Shown here one piece after another: positions 46,908-60,007 of a stretch of DNA of 64,000 nucleotides. This DNA is from Paguma larvata (Eukaryota > Chordata > Mammalia > Carnivora > Viverridae), in NCBI GenBank assembly GCA_030068075.1, contig CM057829.1, positions 83,505,132 to 83,569,131 on the forward strand, in the 5' to 3' direction. The position numbers and the translations under genes were made by a program. The notes beneath the pieces are model-generated. The model had not been told where the DNA came from and did not search any database. It saw only the letters and a program-made list of their open reading frames with translations. How positions within the stretch are numbered: position 1 is the first letter of the stretch; every line of letters begins with the position of its first letter.

Positions 46908-47944
46908 CAAATGCTGTTGGGAAAACGGGATAGCAGCATGCAGAACAATGAAACTGGACCACTTTCTTACACCATACACAAAAAGTTCAAAATGTATGAA
47001 AGACCTCAATATGAGATAGGAAACCATCAAAATCCTAGGAGAATACACAGGCAGCAACCTCTTTGACCTTGGCCATAGCAAGCTCATACTATACACATCT
47101 CTGGAGGCAATGGAAACAAAAGCAAAAATGAATTATTAGGACTTCATCAAGATAAAATGCTTCTGCACAGTGAAAGAAACAATCAACAAAACTAAAAGCC
47201 AACCAACAGAATGTAATAAGATATTTTCAAATGACATATCTGATACAGGATTAGTATTCAAAATATATGAAGAACTTATCAAACTCAACACCAAAAAAAA
47301 ATCATCCAGTTAATAAATGGGCAGAAGACATGAATAGACAGTATTGCAAAGAAGACATCCAGATGGCCAATAGACACGTGAAAAGATGCTCAACATCACT
47401 CATCATCAGGGAAATACAAATCAAAGCCACAATGAGATAACATCTTGCACCTGTCAGTAAGGCTAAAATTAACAACTCAGACAACAACAGATTTTGGCAA
47501 GGATGTGGAGAAAGGGAACCCTCTTACACTGACAGTGGGAATGCAACCTGGTGCAGCCACTCTGGAAAACAGTATGGAGGTTCCTCGGAAGTTAAAACTA
47601 GAACTACCCAAGGACCCAGCAATTAGACTACTAAGTATTTACCCAAAAGATATAAAATATACTGATTTGAAGGAACACATGCACCCTAATGTTTACAGTA
47701 ACACTATCAACAATAGCCAAATTATGGAAAGAGCCCAAATGTCCATCAACTGCTGGACGGAGAAAGAAGAATTGGCATATGTATACAATGGAATATTACT
47801 CACCATCAAAAAGAATGCTATCTTGCCATTTGCAATGAGACATGAATGTAAGTATAGTATATTATGCTAAGCAAAATAGGACAGTCAGAGAAAGACAAAC
47901 ACCACATGATTTCACTCATATGTGGAATTTAAGAAACTAAATAG

Positions 47945-48157
47945 GGGTGCCTGGGTGGCTCAGTCGGTTGAGCGTCCGACTTCGGCTCAGGTCATGATCT
48001 CACGGTCTGTGAGTTCGAGCCCCGCGTCGGGCTCTGTGCTGACAGCTCAGAGCCTGGAGCCTGCTTCGGATTCTGTGTCTCCGTCTCTCTCTCTGACCCT
48101 CCCCCACTCATGCTTTGTCTCTCCTGCTCTCAAAAATAAATAAAAAAATTTAAAAAA
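47945..48157 (+). mobile_element. Can-SINE, near-consensus and probably young
   Basis: Complete forward copy. The A box tggctcagtcgg is at 47956-47967 and the B-box-like gagttcgagcc at 48011-48021. CpGs are retained through gagcgtccgacttcggctca and gccccgcgtcgggctctgtg. A 14-bp duplication, aagaaactaaatag / aagaaacaaaatag, lies at 47931-47944 and 48158-48171. This is the best-preserved SINE in the window. It sits inside an L1, so it is younger than that L1. Confidence 0.97.
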
Positions 48158-48228
48158 AAGAAACAAAATAGATGAACATAAGAGAAGGGGAGAAAAAAGA
48201 GAGGGAGACGCATCATAAGAGACTCTTT

Positions 48229-48263
48229 TTTTTCTTTAATTTTGTTTAATGTTTATTTATTTT

Positions 48264-48294
<31 letters not shown>

Positions 48295-48460
48295 GGGCAC
48301 GGGAGAGGGATAGAGGGACAGGGAAACACAGAATCAGAAGTAGGCTCCAGGCTCTGAGCTGTCAGCGCAGAACCTGACATGGGACTCAAATCCATGAACC
48401 ACAAGATTGTGATCTGAGCTGAAGTCAGATGCTTAACTGACTGAGCTGCCCAGGAACTCC
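48229..48460 (-). mobile_element. Can-SINE inserted in the L1 3' UTR
   Basis: Reverse copy with a T-rich tail, GA tracts and a diverged head (gactgagctgcccaggaact). The flanks agactctt and agactcct suggest a short duplication. Confidence 0.9.
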
Positions 48461-48690
48461 ATGAGACTCCTAACTGTAGAGACCAACTGAAAGTTGAGGG
48501 AGGGAGGGAGGCAGGGGATGGGCTAAATTGGTGATAGGTAAGGAAGGCTCTTGTTTTGATGAGCACTGGGTGTCACATGTAAGTGATGAATCACTGAATT
48601 CTACACCTAAAACCAATATTGACCTATATGTTAACTAATTAGAATTTAAATAAAAATTTAAAATAAAAAAATTAAAAATTAAAAACCCAA

Positions 48691-49489
48691 ATCCAAATTC
48701 TTTCCATTTATTATTTATATTAAATTGCTCTTACTAAATATCTTCCCGACCCCTAAATATGTCTCTTTTTCATGAACTGATTACCTGTATGTTAGTTTAG
48801 AAATTAATCTGATGGCATTTAAACTCTATTTTATTTTTTTTAATTAAATATGGTACTGAAGTAATTTATGTGCTATTTACCTTTTGACTAGTCTGGCTAG
48901 ATTAAAACCTCTTTCGTTAATTAATTAATTCGTTAAATGCCCACAGAGTTCCAAATATAAATTGAAAAATTTCAGAGAGGTTAAAGCTTAATAGGTAAAT
49001 AATTTACATAATCAAATTACTGTAATTTATAAAATGAACAATACTCATAGAAACACATGAGAAAAATAGGAAAATTTTCAACTCTCAATTATATTTTCTC
49101 ACATTTTTAAATATCTTCTACATAGAGAGTTTCCTAAGGTTGATATATCAGTATTTTCTCTTCATTCTTTAGTAATGCATCTACTTCTGCTTTCTGATAA
49201 TCATCTCTGGGGGGAGGGGTGGAATATCTCTTGCCGTGATAACTGTGAGCTGAATTCTTGCTTATGGACAATCTTTTTTGGATATTTCACAGGTACATTG
49301 AAATAACCCAGTGTGAAAATTAGATACTGATAGAGAAATAATATAAAATTAGGTAGCTGTAGCTAGATAGAGATATAGAAAAGCATAGATTTGTGTGTCT
49401 GTATGTATGTAAAATACATTTCATGTTATGTTTCCTAAAGCATTTCATTTTAAGAGTTACAGAAGACATTTGAATTATATGTAACTGAG
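48691..49489. other. No recognisable feature
   Basis: AT-rich; nothing can be supported. Confidence 0.45.
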
Positions 49490-50378
49490 TACAATACATA
49501 TCCTAAGAAAAATAGGAAAAAGACTTCAACAGGTACTTGACAAAAGATTTTACCCAATAAGCATACTAAATAAGTTAGTCAATAACAATACTAAAATGTG
49601 TTTAACATCTCTATATTGGTAAGCATCATTAATGCAAAATAAACAATACTATTAATACTAGTTTTATATCCAAATGACTAAGATTAAAAAGAGTGACAAT
49701 TGTAAGAGTTGGCTAGAATATGGCTAACTTGAGATCTCATACATCATTGATGAGATTGTAAATTGAAGCCATCCCCTGGAAAATCTTTGGCATTAACTAC
49801 TAATTTTATCATATGCATATCCTATGAAATAGCTGTTTTCCTTAACTATATACCCTGAGTATATACCACCTAAAATATATACACATGATGTATCACAGAT
49901 ATACAAGATGGTCTCATGACAGTATTATTTACAGCATATCAACTCTGGGGGAGAAAAAGTCCATGTTCAATAACAATGGAATGGATTTTTCTATTAAAAT
50001 TATCCAAAGGAGTACTGGTATTTTTTTTAATGAAAATGAGTGAGTTCTTATTTTTCATAACAACATTAATGAATCCTCCAGAAATAGTTTTGAAAGAAAG
50101 ACACTAAAGGAAACTAAATATATATGGCTTATGTCTCTGTTTAAGTTCAAAAACATGCAAAACATCTACACTATTAAAAGTTAGAAAAGTAGATACCTTC
50201 GTGTGGAAGAAAAAGGGGTAGTTAAGTGACAGTGGCATAAATGTTTTTATAGGTATTGATAAGGTTTATTCTTGATCTAGATGGTGTTATATAGGTGTAA
50301 AAAGTTTATGATAATTTATCAAGCTCCATACTATAACTTTTACCCTTTTCAATATAATAAATGTCAGTAAAATGATTA
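49490..50378 (+). mobile_element. Old LINE-1 3' end (L1M/L1ME-like), forward
   Basis: Decayed but ordered L1 3' text: gttggctagaatatggctaa, acatcattgatgagattgta, cagtattatttacagcatat and ggaatggatttttc. Then come the 3' UTR phrases ttcttgatctagatggtgtt and caatataataaatgtcagta. No intact coding sequence. Confidence 0.62.
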
Positions 50379-50615
50379 TTTAAAATATAATTTAATTTAA
50401 TTTGCATCGTATAATTATTTAAATGCTTAATATTTAATATCTGTTATTAAAACAGATTTTTTTAAATACGTGTATTTACATAATTGTTGTTGGTCAAATG
50501 TCCTTTCATTTGGTCATGGGATAGTAAATGTCTTCATTCCCACACACCTTCTCCTCACACATATACACTGGAAATATTCCTTTGGAAAATAGGTCATTTA
50601 TCATCACCATTTGAA

Positions 50616-50797
50616 GGGCACCTGGTGACTTCATTAAGCATCCAACTCTTGATTTTGGCTTAGGTCATGATCCCAGAGTCATGGGATAGAGCCCCGCATC
50701 ATGTTCTGCACTGGGCATAGAACCTGCTTAAGATTCTCTCTCTCCTTTTCTCTCTACACCTCCTCTGTGCTTTCTCTGTCTTAATTAAAAGCAAACA
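50616..50797 (+). mobile_element. Can-SINE, old
   Basis: Forward copy with head gggcacctggtgacttcatt, a B-box region ggatagagccccgcatc, a pyrimidine-rich body and the tail ttaattaaaagcaaac. High divergence points to an old insertion. Confidence 0.88.
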
Positions 50798-50799
50798 AA

Positions 50800-51403
50800 C
50801 TTATTGAAATATTGGACATATTGTTTTCTCCATAAAAAACAGAATTTTAAGTTACCATCATGGAGAGAACTTAATCTCTATGTTCTCTCAAAGAAGAGAT
50901 TTGTTCACTTACTTCTGAAATCATCTACTTTTGAAATATAATGAAAACTGAAGTCTCTACCTCACCATTTGACAAAATCAGCTCTGATATTCTACAAGTA
51001 TGTCAGTGCTCATGTTTTTTTGTCCAAAATGCTTAGTATTGTAAAAGACAGTTATTTTTCATCTTTTTAATAATACTTAAAATAATATGCTAATTATACA
51101 AGCAGTATCATACTACATTACACAGTATATGTAGGTCATAAGAATTATTTTTAAATAATAAAATATTCCATAATAGTAAAGTTGAGTTTATGAACAATAT
51201 ATACATAAATATGTTAAACTAGAATTATTAAATACATCTTTTAATTTCCTTATTAATTTGATTATGCACACTTACATTTTAAAAACATTATACATAAGAC
51301 TTTTTAACAGTAAATAAATGCAGTTAATTTTCTGTGCAGTGGTTTTTAAAATCCTCTTGCCAAAATATTCAGATAAAATCAATATAGCTTTCCATCTCTT
51401 TGT
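50800..51403. other. No recognisable feature
   Basis: AT-rich; nothing can be supported. Confidence 0.45.
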
Positions 51404-51479
51404 TTTTTTCTTTGTTTCTTTCCTTCTTTCTTTCTTTCTTTCTTTCTTCTTTCATCTTTCTTTCTTTCTTTTTCTTTCA
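51404..51479. repeat. TTTC/TTCC pyrimidine microsatellite
   Basis: Imperfect tandem tttc units with interruptions (tcttcatcttt), all pyrimidine on the forward strand. It could adopt triplex structure. Confidence 0.92.
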
Positions 51480-53173
51480 ATTGGAACTATTACTGGCATG
51501 GCTTAGAAAGATATTGGATATTGGTCTATCCAAAACAATTTTAGATTAAAAAAAAAACTCTTTGTTTCATTAAGAGTGCTTTACAAGTCAGAATTTCAAA
51601 TACAGAATTAGAACCATCCATGCCATTATATTGGTACATGTTTTTCTTTTATTTTTCTGACCATTAATTATGAAAGAAATATTTGTCCATTGATATGTGA
51701 AGCATTTGTGAATTAAATGAATACTTCTTGTTTATAAAAGTTGTGTGTTCCCTTTTCCCTCATGTATCAGTATTATTACATACAAAGATATACCCAAAAA
51801 TAACAAAAATGACATTTTTTATCTGTTATATTTTGTGCTCTATTTTTGGAAGTTAACAGAGCCTAAAGTTTGAATAGTCTTTTTCTATGTGATCATGCAG
51901 AAAAATTATAATTCTATCACTTTCAGTTCATTTCCCTGGATTCTTGCACTCTTTGTAACAATTCAATACCTATTTCAAAAATGCAGTGAACCATTTTTCA
52001 CTATCTTACTGAAGGAGCAATATCCTTGTTCTCTTTTAAGATCCATTTCTTTAGGAAGTACATTCCAGAAACTGTTTCCAAGATATAGACATTAGTATTA
52101 CAGCACACTATTTGACTATAGCCTGTAGGGAGGATTTCCATGCTTCAATGCAGTATAATATTCAAAAAATAAAACTTTTAAAGCTTGAAAGGAACTAAGG
52201 CAACATGATTGGGTTGTGACTGCCATCTTGAATTAAGTATTCTAATGACATGCCCATTTCCTCTTTTCAAGCTTCATTTTCCATTAAAATATAATCTGAG
52301 CAATTCAAATGTGGACTGAATCTCATAGTTTTTCAGAAAACCAGTTTATCTGTTCCAAGCTCATAGCTTCCATTTACTTCAAAGATTGAAACATATAAAG
52401 AAGCTCTGTCTATAGTTAGTGTAGTGAGACCTTTCAAACAAGATACAGTATGAAATACATAACTAAAGTAAAATGCCAATACGCTTATTCATATTGGTTC
52501 ACTAGGCCAGTAGAGCTGTGATTGCCAAAAGTTATATTGAAATTATTTATGTTCTATATCCTGGTGATGTAAGTAAAAATAATTATTATTCTTAAAGTAA
52601 AGACATGAAGATGCAAAAAATGTGGTGATTTGACTCATCTAACAGAGCAGTTGCATTGTTGTTAAGGTTTTTATTTCTTAGTTTTCTATATTATACTCTT
52701 GCTATGTAATTAAAATGAAAAAGGTAAAATTAGGACATTAAATGAAGCAAAATCAACATGAAATTTTTTATTATGAACAATATAAATTTTTAAATTGAAT
52801 GGCATTTCACTTTTTCTTTGTTAATATAGCTTCCATATTTTTCAAAGTCTGTGGAGCTGGTGAGATATTACTAATTGTTATCTTTGGTTGGAAATAGGTC
52901 ACTTAAATTTGATTTGGACTCCCTTGTTTTTTTGTTTTTACTTGTACCCATAGATAACCCAAAGTTTTTCTTAGGGTATACCAAAATTCCTCAAATATGT
53001 CCAGTGAGAAAGATGGACAGTTAATGATTCCCTAATTGTGTTACCAACATTAAGATTAATCGCCCCATTTGGAGTCATCTAGCTGAGTTCTGGTTTATAT
53101 AATAATTTTATTACCTGCTGAATAAAATCCATTTATATATCATTAAAGACAACTACTATTTGAATGAAAATTT

Positions 53174-53175
<2 letters not shown>
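51480..53175. other. No gene or recognisable repeat
   Basis: About 1.7 kb with no transposon hallmark, AT-rich but not low in complexity. Conservation testing would tell whether any of it (for example 52150-52560) is constrained. Confidence 0.4.
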
Positions 53176-53220
<45 letters not shown>

Positions 53221-53223
53221 TTC

Positions 53224-53263
<40 letters not shown>
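53176..53263. repeat. Double AT microsatellite
   Basis: Two AT arrays (53176-53217 and 53224-53263) are separated by aaatttcgtg-like sequence. Each is self-complementary and could extrude a cruciform. The apparent open frames over it are artefacts. Confidence 0.96.
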
Positions 53264-53266
<3 letters not shown>

Positions 53267-54884
53267 GAAATCCATTTTGTTCTCTTCTATCTGTAGTCAT
53301 GAGAAGATATATCCCACAATTCTTGGAAGCCAATTTTTTGTTTTTCCTTTCAAGGTCCTGTGTGAAATTGTATCTTAAAGACCATGGCAGAAGAAATGCT
53401 ATATATTAGCTTTTATATGAGTGGACTCTTTCTATTAAAAAAATAAAGAAAAAAATAGTATCTCATAATACCTCTGTGATTCAGGTAGGGTTTAGTTGCA
53501 CTTTATGGTTAAAAGTGTAGGCATTTTTTTTTTTCCGGATGATCTTTGAGTTTGCAAAACACTATATACTGAACACAAGTGTTGAGAGGTTGTATATGTG
53601 CTATCTAAGCCATATTTTGGTATTACCACATGTTAATTATAAATATAATTTAAGTTGGAATAAAATAAAGCAGAATTTCTTAACTACAAGGCAAATTAGA
53701 AAGCATATTTTAAATAAAGTGTTTCGTATTCTCAGAAAACTCCCCACAAATCACTATGTATATTTATGCTATTACCTGCTATTTTCTTTTTTTTAAATAT
53801 CTATTTCCATATGGTATTGAGTGATGAAAAGAGACTATAGCAATCTCTGATTCTTAGAAAATTACTTTATTGCTGGCACCATATAGCCAAATTACATTTG
53901 CTAAGATCGAGAAATGAAACATTTCCATGTGTTGTTAAATAGGATGTGTATAGAAAGAGCATTTAATAGCATAAACATTTTGAAGTTTATTTCTTCATAT
54001 TTGGGACATTTCACTTTCCTGAAAGTTTTACTTCATTTAAGATATTTTGCAATAAAACTATTAGAATTCGTGAAGCATGTAGCATAGCATCTTTGAAAGA
54101 ATATTATTCTGGTTTGCCCTCAAAAACTATCTTAATAGAAATTGATGTGTAATCACTAACACTTGCAGTAATTTGGTTTATTATTATTATTATCATCATT
54201 ATTATTTGTCAAAAGTAATCTCCACCCTGGATTATAGTCAAAGCAGCATCACTGGATTAAAACTATAATCGGTACCAATATTTTGATAACTGGCTTAGAC
54301 CTGTTTACTAAACAAAACATTTCCAGGATTATCCACTACTTAAAATATTTTCATATTATCATATCATTGTTTCTTTCACATAAAAACAATCAATAAAGGG
54401 TGGCTTTACTAAGTACGTGAGGCAACTACACCTTTATATACAAAACAACCATAGACATTATCTGGTCCCCTAATTCTACATATATAGTACATGGCTTTCC
54501 TAAGGTCATATTACCAAAAGTCATTAAAGTCAGGATAGTAGGAATAAAATAACTAAGTACTATGTTCATTTTACCATATTCATTTTCCCCTAGTTTATAA
54601 TATAAGGCATTATACTGCAGTTGTACTAATTTTAGTGCCAACATATGTCCTAGGATATTTAGAGCAATGCTGGTCTATATTTATTGTCATGGCATAATTA
54701 ATAGCAACCTTTTCACTCTCAAAAGTGTCTACATTTGAATGCTACATTAAATGGTTGCCCTAATCAAAATCATAATATTGAATTCATGCTAACATTTACA
54801 TAGAAATACATTCTCTTTGGTTGAACCTGAACATAAATGTATAAAAATATCCAATTGTATGAGGCACTTAATATAACACAAAGA
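53264..54884. other. No gene; ATT/ATC trinucleotide patch at 54179-54208
   Basis: AT-rich sequence with no recognised transposon. The trinucleotide patch ttattattattatcatcatt is the only simple repeat of note. Confidence 0.4.
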
Positions 54885-55090
54885 ATAATAATATAGACTT
54901 TGGGAATCACACAACTCAGACCAAATCAGCATGGCACATAGTTCCCATGTTGCCTGGGGTGAGATAGTCTCTATGGGACTCAGTTTTTATATCAATAAAA
55001 TATGTCTTGTAAAACCTGCTTGATATGTTATCTTGAAGATTAAATCAGAAAAATATAACAAGTATAGTGGCAACCAACACATATTATTTA
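54885..55090 (+). mobile_element. MIR SINE relic
   Basis: A long MIR match in order: aatataga ctttgggaatcac, gcctggggtgagatagtctc, gggactcagtttttatatc, gattaaatcagaaaaatata and agtggcaaccaac. It is the clearest MIR in the window. Confidence 0.65.
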
Positions 55091-56079
55091 AATTTTTATA
55101 ATAACCTTATTTTTTAAAGAGAAAAATCTTTAGCATAGTATTTGGGACTATTTATAGCACTGAATAACTGTTCAGCCGCTTAAATGCAAACACTACCTAC
55201 TGCTCTGGTAGAATCCATTTTGAGCTGAAATTAACAATTGCTCCACTTACCACAGCAAGGAACCCATTTTGCTAAAAATAACAGAAAGGGACATGCTGTA
55301 TTCCAAAATGTATATTGGTACTTGAAAAAAAGGATTTAAAATGTATGCAATGCAATAGCCTCCTAATTTCATTCTCTCATTTCCTCATAGATCATTGTTT
55401 TCCCTTATTTTTAACTAAATCCTTAGAATTTCTTCAAGAATAAGCTGTCATTCTTGACATAACATCCCACTGAGACCTTAGCAATTAGTCTTTAAAGAAA
55501 AACAAAATGCAATGTATTACACAGAAATTTCTTTAAGATATTTTGAAGCTTAATATATTTAAGGATTTTATTTAGAAGATACCATATATAAGATCTATGA
55601 AAATTAATTCTAATAAAATTTAAATGATGGTTTAATTTTAAAATACTTTTATTAATAGCAAATACTTTGAAGTTAATATAAATTAAATTCATAATACATG
55701 TAAGTAGCCATGAATATACTGCAAATTATTCGCCATTCTTTTGATAAATATTTCTTGAAGCTAGCTATTTTTTGAGTATGAGCATTGACTGACAATATGC
55801 CTTCAGGTTCAGTGACTTTATGCATGTCCTATTTTTGACATAAATCTGATTTCTCCCTCTTATTAAACTGCAATTCTATAGATGTTCCACAGACATTTCA
55901 CATCTACCCCCTCTCCAACCCCAACACACAGATACATGACATCGTGTATAAGAACATGAGTGTTTATGAAATGTATGAGTCTAAGGCTCTGTAGAAATTT
56001 TAAGGTTAAAGATAGAGATTTTGGAAATTGTACGCACTTAGATAGTGTTAAAGGCACAGGTCTGTAAAATTTTATTTAA
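55091..56079. other. No recognisable feature
   Basis: AT-rich; no repeat or coding signal is recognised. Confidence 0.42.
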
Positions 56080-57850
56080 TCATGGAGTTTGGATAGAGAA
56101 GGAAAATAACAAGGAACCTAACAGGGAAGTCTAGCATTTAGATGTCTGGAAGAGGAAGAAGGGCCAGAAAAGGTGAATAAACAGGAATGGGCTGGATTGC
56201 CAATTCAATTTGACACGTAAAGAACTTAGAAGTTCCCACTTCTATCCCTAAAATAAGAAAAATAGAGACAGACTAAAAGTATGGACTTTCTTTGGTCCCA
56301 TCTGAAACTGAGGTATTAGAGTAAATCACTATACTCAAATTTAGAAACAGAGGCTTATCCATGGAGACACAGCCAAGGTCTTCTATCTGAAGCACAAACT
56401 TCTGGATAGATAAATAGAAACTTAAATGAATGAAACACAGCAATGATAATTTTGACGAATAACTCAAGACTGAGTTTGGAATAGCATGATAGTGAAGAAG
56501 GTATTGCAGGCCACAGATTTAGAGGGGCCCAGTTTTTTGTGGGCTCCTTCCTAAAATCCCAGTAGGTTCTGATAGTGAAGATATGAGAAAAATCTAGCTC
56601 TGGCATGGGGAGAAGATAAAGCATTGTGAATATAACGAGAAGTTTCTACATAATAAAAATCAGAAGAAAAGACTTTTCTAGAGCTTTGTCCTAGTTAGAG
56701 GTAGTAAATTTCTCCATTTCACCTCCCTGTAGCCTTTCTGTCTCACCTAAGGGGGCCAGGAACAAAGTCAACAGGAGTAAGGACTTTAATGAAGTCATAT
56801 GGGAATGCTGCTAAAAGAGAATGGAATAGGAGACAGGAGGAAAAAAGACTACACCACTAGAGAAACACTTGTGAAGCTCATGGCCTTAAAACACATTAAG
56901 GCCCATCAAAAGGAAAAGCAAAACAGAACTCAAAAACAAAAAAGATCTCAGTCTCAGGACTTGACTCAGATATAACACAGATGTCCTAATTATGAAGGAG
57001 GGGATTTAACTATCATTAATACATTATAGGCTCTAATAGACAACATGTAAGAATAGATGAGTAAAATCAGCAAAGAAATGGCAACTCTAAGAATTGAAAG
57101 GCTAGGAGTCAAAAACACAAAAGAAATGGAGAATGTTTGGATGCTGTCTTCAGGAGAATCAACACACGAGAGAATCAGTGGCCTTGAAGATATGTCAGCA
57201 GAAACTTCCAAAACGGATATAAAAACAGGAAAAAAAAGGAAAGGAAAATAAAGGAAGGAGGAAGGGAGTTAGGGAGGAGAAAGAAAAAGATAAAATAGAC
57301 TAGAATGGGTCAAACAAAAACCATGCGACAACATGAAATGGTATAACATGCACAATTAGAATAGTAGAAAGAGAAGAAAGAGACAATGGAATATATGAAA
57401 TATTTGAAGTGATAATAGCTGCTAACTCTCTAAAAATAATGATAGACAACAAAATTATACAGGATGTTCAGAGAAAATCAAGCAGGAATAAAAAAAAAAA
57501 AACAGGCATGCCTATTTACACTTGAGAAAGCAAAGGGAAAAGTTTTGAGACAAGATAAGGGTTGGGAGGGTGGTTACACCATACATGAAAGAGAACAAGG
57601 ATCAGAATTACAGTGAATTTAACGTAATAACCTAAGAGAAAACCAACAAGAAAAGGCAGCCCAAATTGAAAATAACTGACTTTTATTGGACCCATTAGAA
57701 AACTAAACTTGCGGGTAAGCCAGCATTTCCAAATATGGAGATACAAATTAATCCAAAAATGTTATGGCCAAGATACATTTGCCTAGAACAGAAGCTGTTG
57801 GACCCATAAACTAGTAGGAACACTTAAATGGCAAATTTGTTGAGTTGCTA
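56080..57850 (+). mobile_element. Old LINE-1 5' UTR and ORF1, forward
   Basis: ORF1 text begins near 56940 (ggacttgactcagatataac). A coiled-coil segment at 57057-57251 reads SKEMATLRIERLGVKN, then TKEMENVW, SGLEDMSAETSK. This matches old mammalian L1 ORF1. Later phrases (gaaatatttgaagtgataat, ggatcagaattacagtgaat) are its RNA-binding part. The stretch upstream of 56940 is probably 5' UTR, but less surely. Frames are broken. Confidence 0.62.
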
Positions 57851-58044
57851 GAAACTAAGTATCCATAAATATGAGTGAGATAGAGCTTTTGGTGACTGAA
57901 GTTTTAGGGAGGTATTTGTAGGTTTTAACTCCAGGAAACTACTAGGTTCTCATGGTGAAGAGACAAGAAGGATCTCCTGGCTGTCAGGAGACAGTACAAT
58001 TTTGGAGGTCTTGAGTTTCCAAAATATCTTTATTTTCAGTTGCG

Positions 58045-58796
58045 CAAAAAACAATAGAATACCTAGAAATAAACTTAGCCAAGGAAGTGAAAGATCTGTA
58101 CCCTGAAAACTATAAAGTATTTTTTTTAATTTTTTAATGTTTATTTAAATTTGAGAGAGAAGGAGAGAGAGAACAGGAGAGGGACAGAGAGAGATGGAGA
58201 CAGAATCTGAAATAGGCTCCAGGCTCTCAGCTGTCAGCACAGAGCCTGATGTGGGGCTTGAACTCATGAGCTGTGAGATCACGACTAGAGCCGAAGTCAG
58301 CCGCTCAATGGATTGAGCCACCCAGACACCCCTGAAAACTATAAAATATTGATGAAATAAATTGAAGACAATGCAAACCAGTGGAAAGATAGTCACTGCT
58401 CATGGATTGAAAGAATTAATATTGTTAAAACATCCATACAAAAGCAGTCTACATATTCAGTGTAGTCTCTCTTAAAATACCAACAGCATTTTTCACAGAA
58501 TTAGAACAAATAATACTAAAATTAGTCTGGAACCAAAAAATACCCCAAATATCCAAAGTAGTCTTGATAAAAAATAAAGCTGGATGTGTCACAATTCCAG
58601 ATTTCAAGATATACTACAAAGTATTAGTAATCAAAACAGTATTGTGGTTGCACAAAAATAGACACACAGATCAGTGGAACACAATAGAGAGCCCAGAAAT
58701 AAACCTATACTTATATGGTCAATTAATCTGTAACAATGGAGACAAGAATATACAAAGAGAAAAAGATGATGTCTTAAATAATGGTATTGGTAACAG
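58045..58796 (+). mobile_element. Internal slice of LINE-1 ORF2, forward, both ends missing
   Basis: Starts inside the reverse-transcriptase thumb region (tagaatacctagaaataaac) and runs to aagaatatacaaagagaaaa, without 3' UTR or A tail. A SINE splits it. The 119-codon frame at 58564-58923 is leftover ORF2 (KAGCVTIPDFKIYYK is L1-like) run into flanking DNA. Confidence 0.82.
58122..58330 (-). mobile_element. Can-SINE inserted in the L1 slice
   Basis: Reverse copy with a head ending in ggattgagccacccagacac. It is flanked by a long duplication of 20 bp with one mismatch: cctgaaaactataaagtatt at 58102-58121, and the second copy at 58331-58350. Confidence 0.95.
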
Positions 58797-58835
58797 ACAC
58801 CTGGGTGACTCGGTTGAGTGTCTGACTTCGGCTCA
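58797..58835 (+). mobile_element. Can-SINE 5' head fragment only
   Basis: About 39 bp matching the SINE head (acacctgggtgactcggttg, agtgtctgacttcggctca), then unrelated DNA. The body and tail are gone, so a deletion probably removed both the SINE 3' part and the L1 3' part. Confidence 0.85.
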
Positions 58836-60007
58836 AAAATTTGGTCCATCACATATATTTTCCTCTAAAACCAGTAAATCATCTTGGGATAACTTATTAG
58901 GGATCATTTTTTTCTTGGCATGAAGCTTTACTATCTCAATCCACAGAAGGACACACGGAGAAAAGTGTATCCTTATCTGCTGAAAAACAAACTTTAATGG
59001 TAGCTTTCACTCATCAATGAAAATATACTAGATTATATTTTACACATTGTAGGTATCAACCTGAATTCATTGATTGCATTCTAATTAATTTTAGTTGAAA
59101 TTAAACTTCTTATATTACAATTTAAACTGGAAATATACAGAGTGGTTTATTTATTTAAGTAATTAAATATGTTGAATTTTCCATAAATAAGAATTCTCTA
59201 TTCTAGACAACTTTTTTAAATGTCTTTTCTCCTTCTTTAGTATAAATATAACGACAATAAACTGAATGTTATTATAAAATGAAATTTTTAGGGGAGTTTC
59301 TTTAAGTGTTTATTTACATTAAAATCAACTAGCAGCATTGTTCTTTTTTTTTTTTTACAATATAAAAAACAATGAAAGTATTTGTTGTTATGTTAATAAC
59401 AGGAATTTGGAGTGAAAGCTCTAGGAATAAAGATGCATATTTGGAAGAGTAACTTGTACAGTTTGCATTTTTAAAACAAGGATAAATAATGCATATTAGG
59501 GCCATGACCTCTTAGGGTAATGAAATAATGCCTTTTTTCATTTAAATATTTAGACTCATTTCTCGAGTTGTGATTGCTCTTAGATATCTTGTGCCCATTT
59601 AATGGTGCTGTATATTTGCATCCCAAAATGACAACAAACTAGTATCTCTAGTGGAATCTAAGAATGAATAACAGGGAGACAGGTCAAAAGATAGATACTT
59701 TAGAAGACAAATTGAATTTAACATAAGCAAGAAGATTTATGGAGGCCAGGAGGATAAAATTGTGCTGGCAATAATCAGACCATCCTGAATTTTTTTTTAT
59801 TGGGTATCTGGAATAGATAAGATGTCAACTCAATGTCTTTTACAAAGTTCACCTTCCTTCTGAATGTTGTTGGATTTGTTTTAACTTATATGTTTGCAAT
59901 TCATGGTTTTAAGCTATAAACTAATTTTGACCATACAATTATTTTTCTGAAACATTATGATTTTAAAAATTACATTAATTCCCTTAAAAGATTCTGTTTT
60001 GTTCTAT
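58836..60007. other. No recognisable feature
   Basis: AT-rich sequence with a T12-type run near 59345. Nothing can be supported. Confidence 0.42.

Larger units (their letters stand above)
46908..48690 (+). mobile_element. 5'-truncated LINE-1 with 3' end, forward, holding two SINEs
   Basis: Starts inside ORF2 at atgctgttgggaaaacggga. It continues through gacatccagatggccaatag, cactctggaaaacagtatgg and tgatttcactcatatgtgga into the 3' UTR (gatgagcactgggtgtcaca), ending with an A-rich tail at about 48690. The 141-codon frame at 47445-47870 is a leftover of ORF2 C-terminal coding sequence. It is 5'-truncated in the usual manner. Confidence 0.92.

Noticed and set aside
47445..47870. 141-codon forward open frame
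   Set aside because: It is a surviving stretch of L1 ORF2 C-terminal coding sequence inside a 5'-truncated copy, not a host gene.
47945..48030. Possible tRNA gene (A box and B box present)
   Set aside because: The head is the tRNA-derived part of a Can-SINE, fused to a CT-rich body and an A tail. It is not a functional tRNA.
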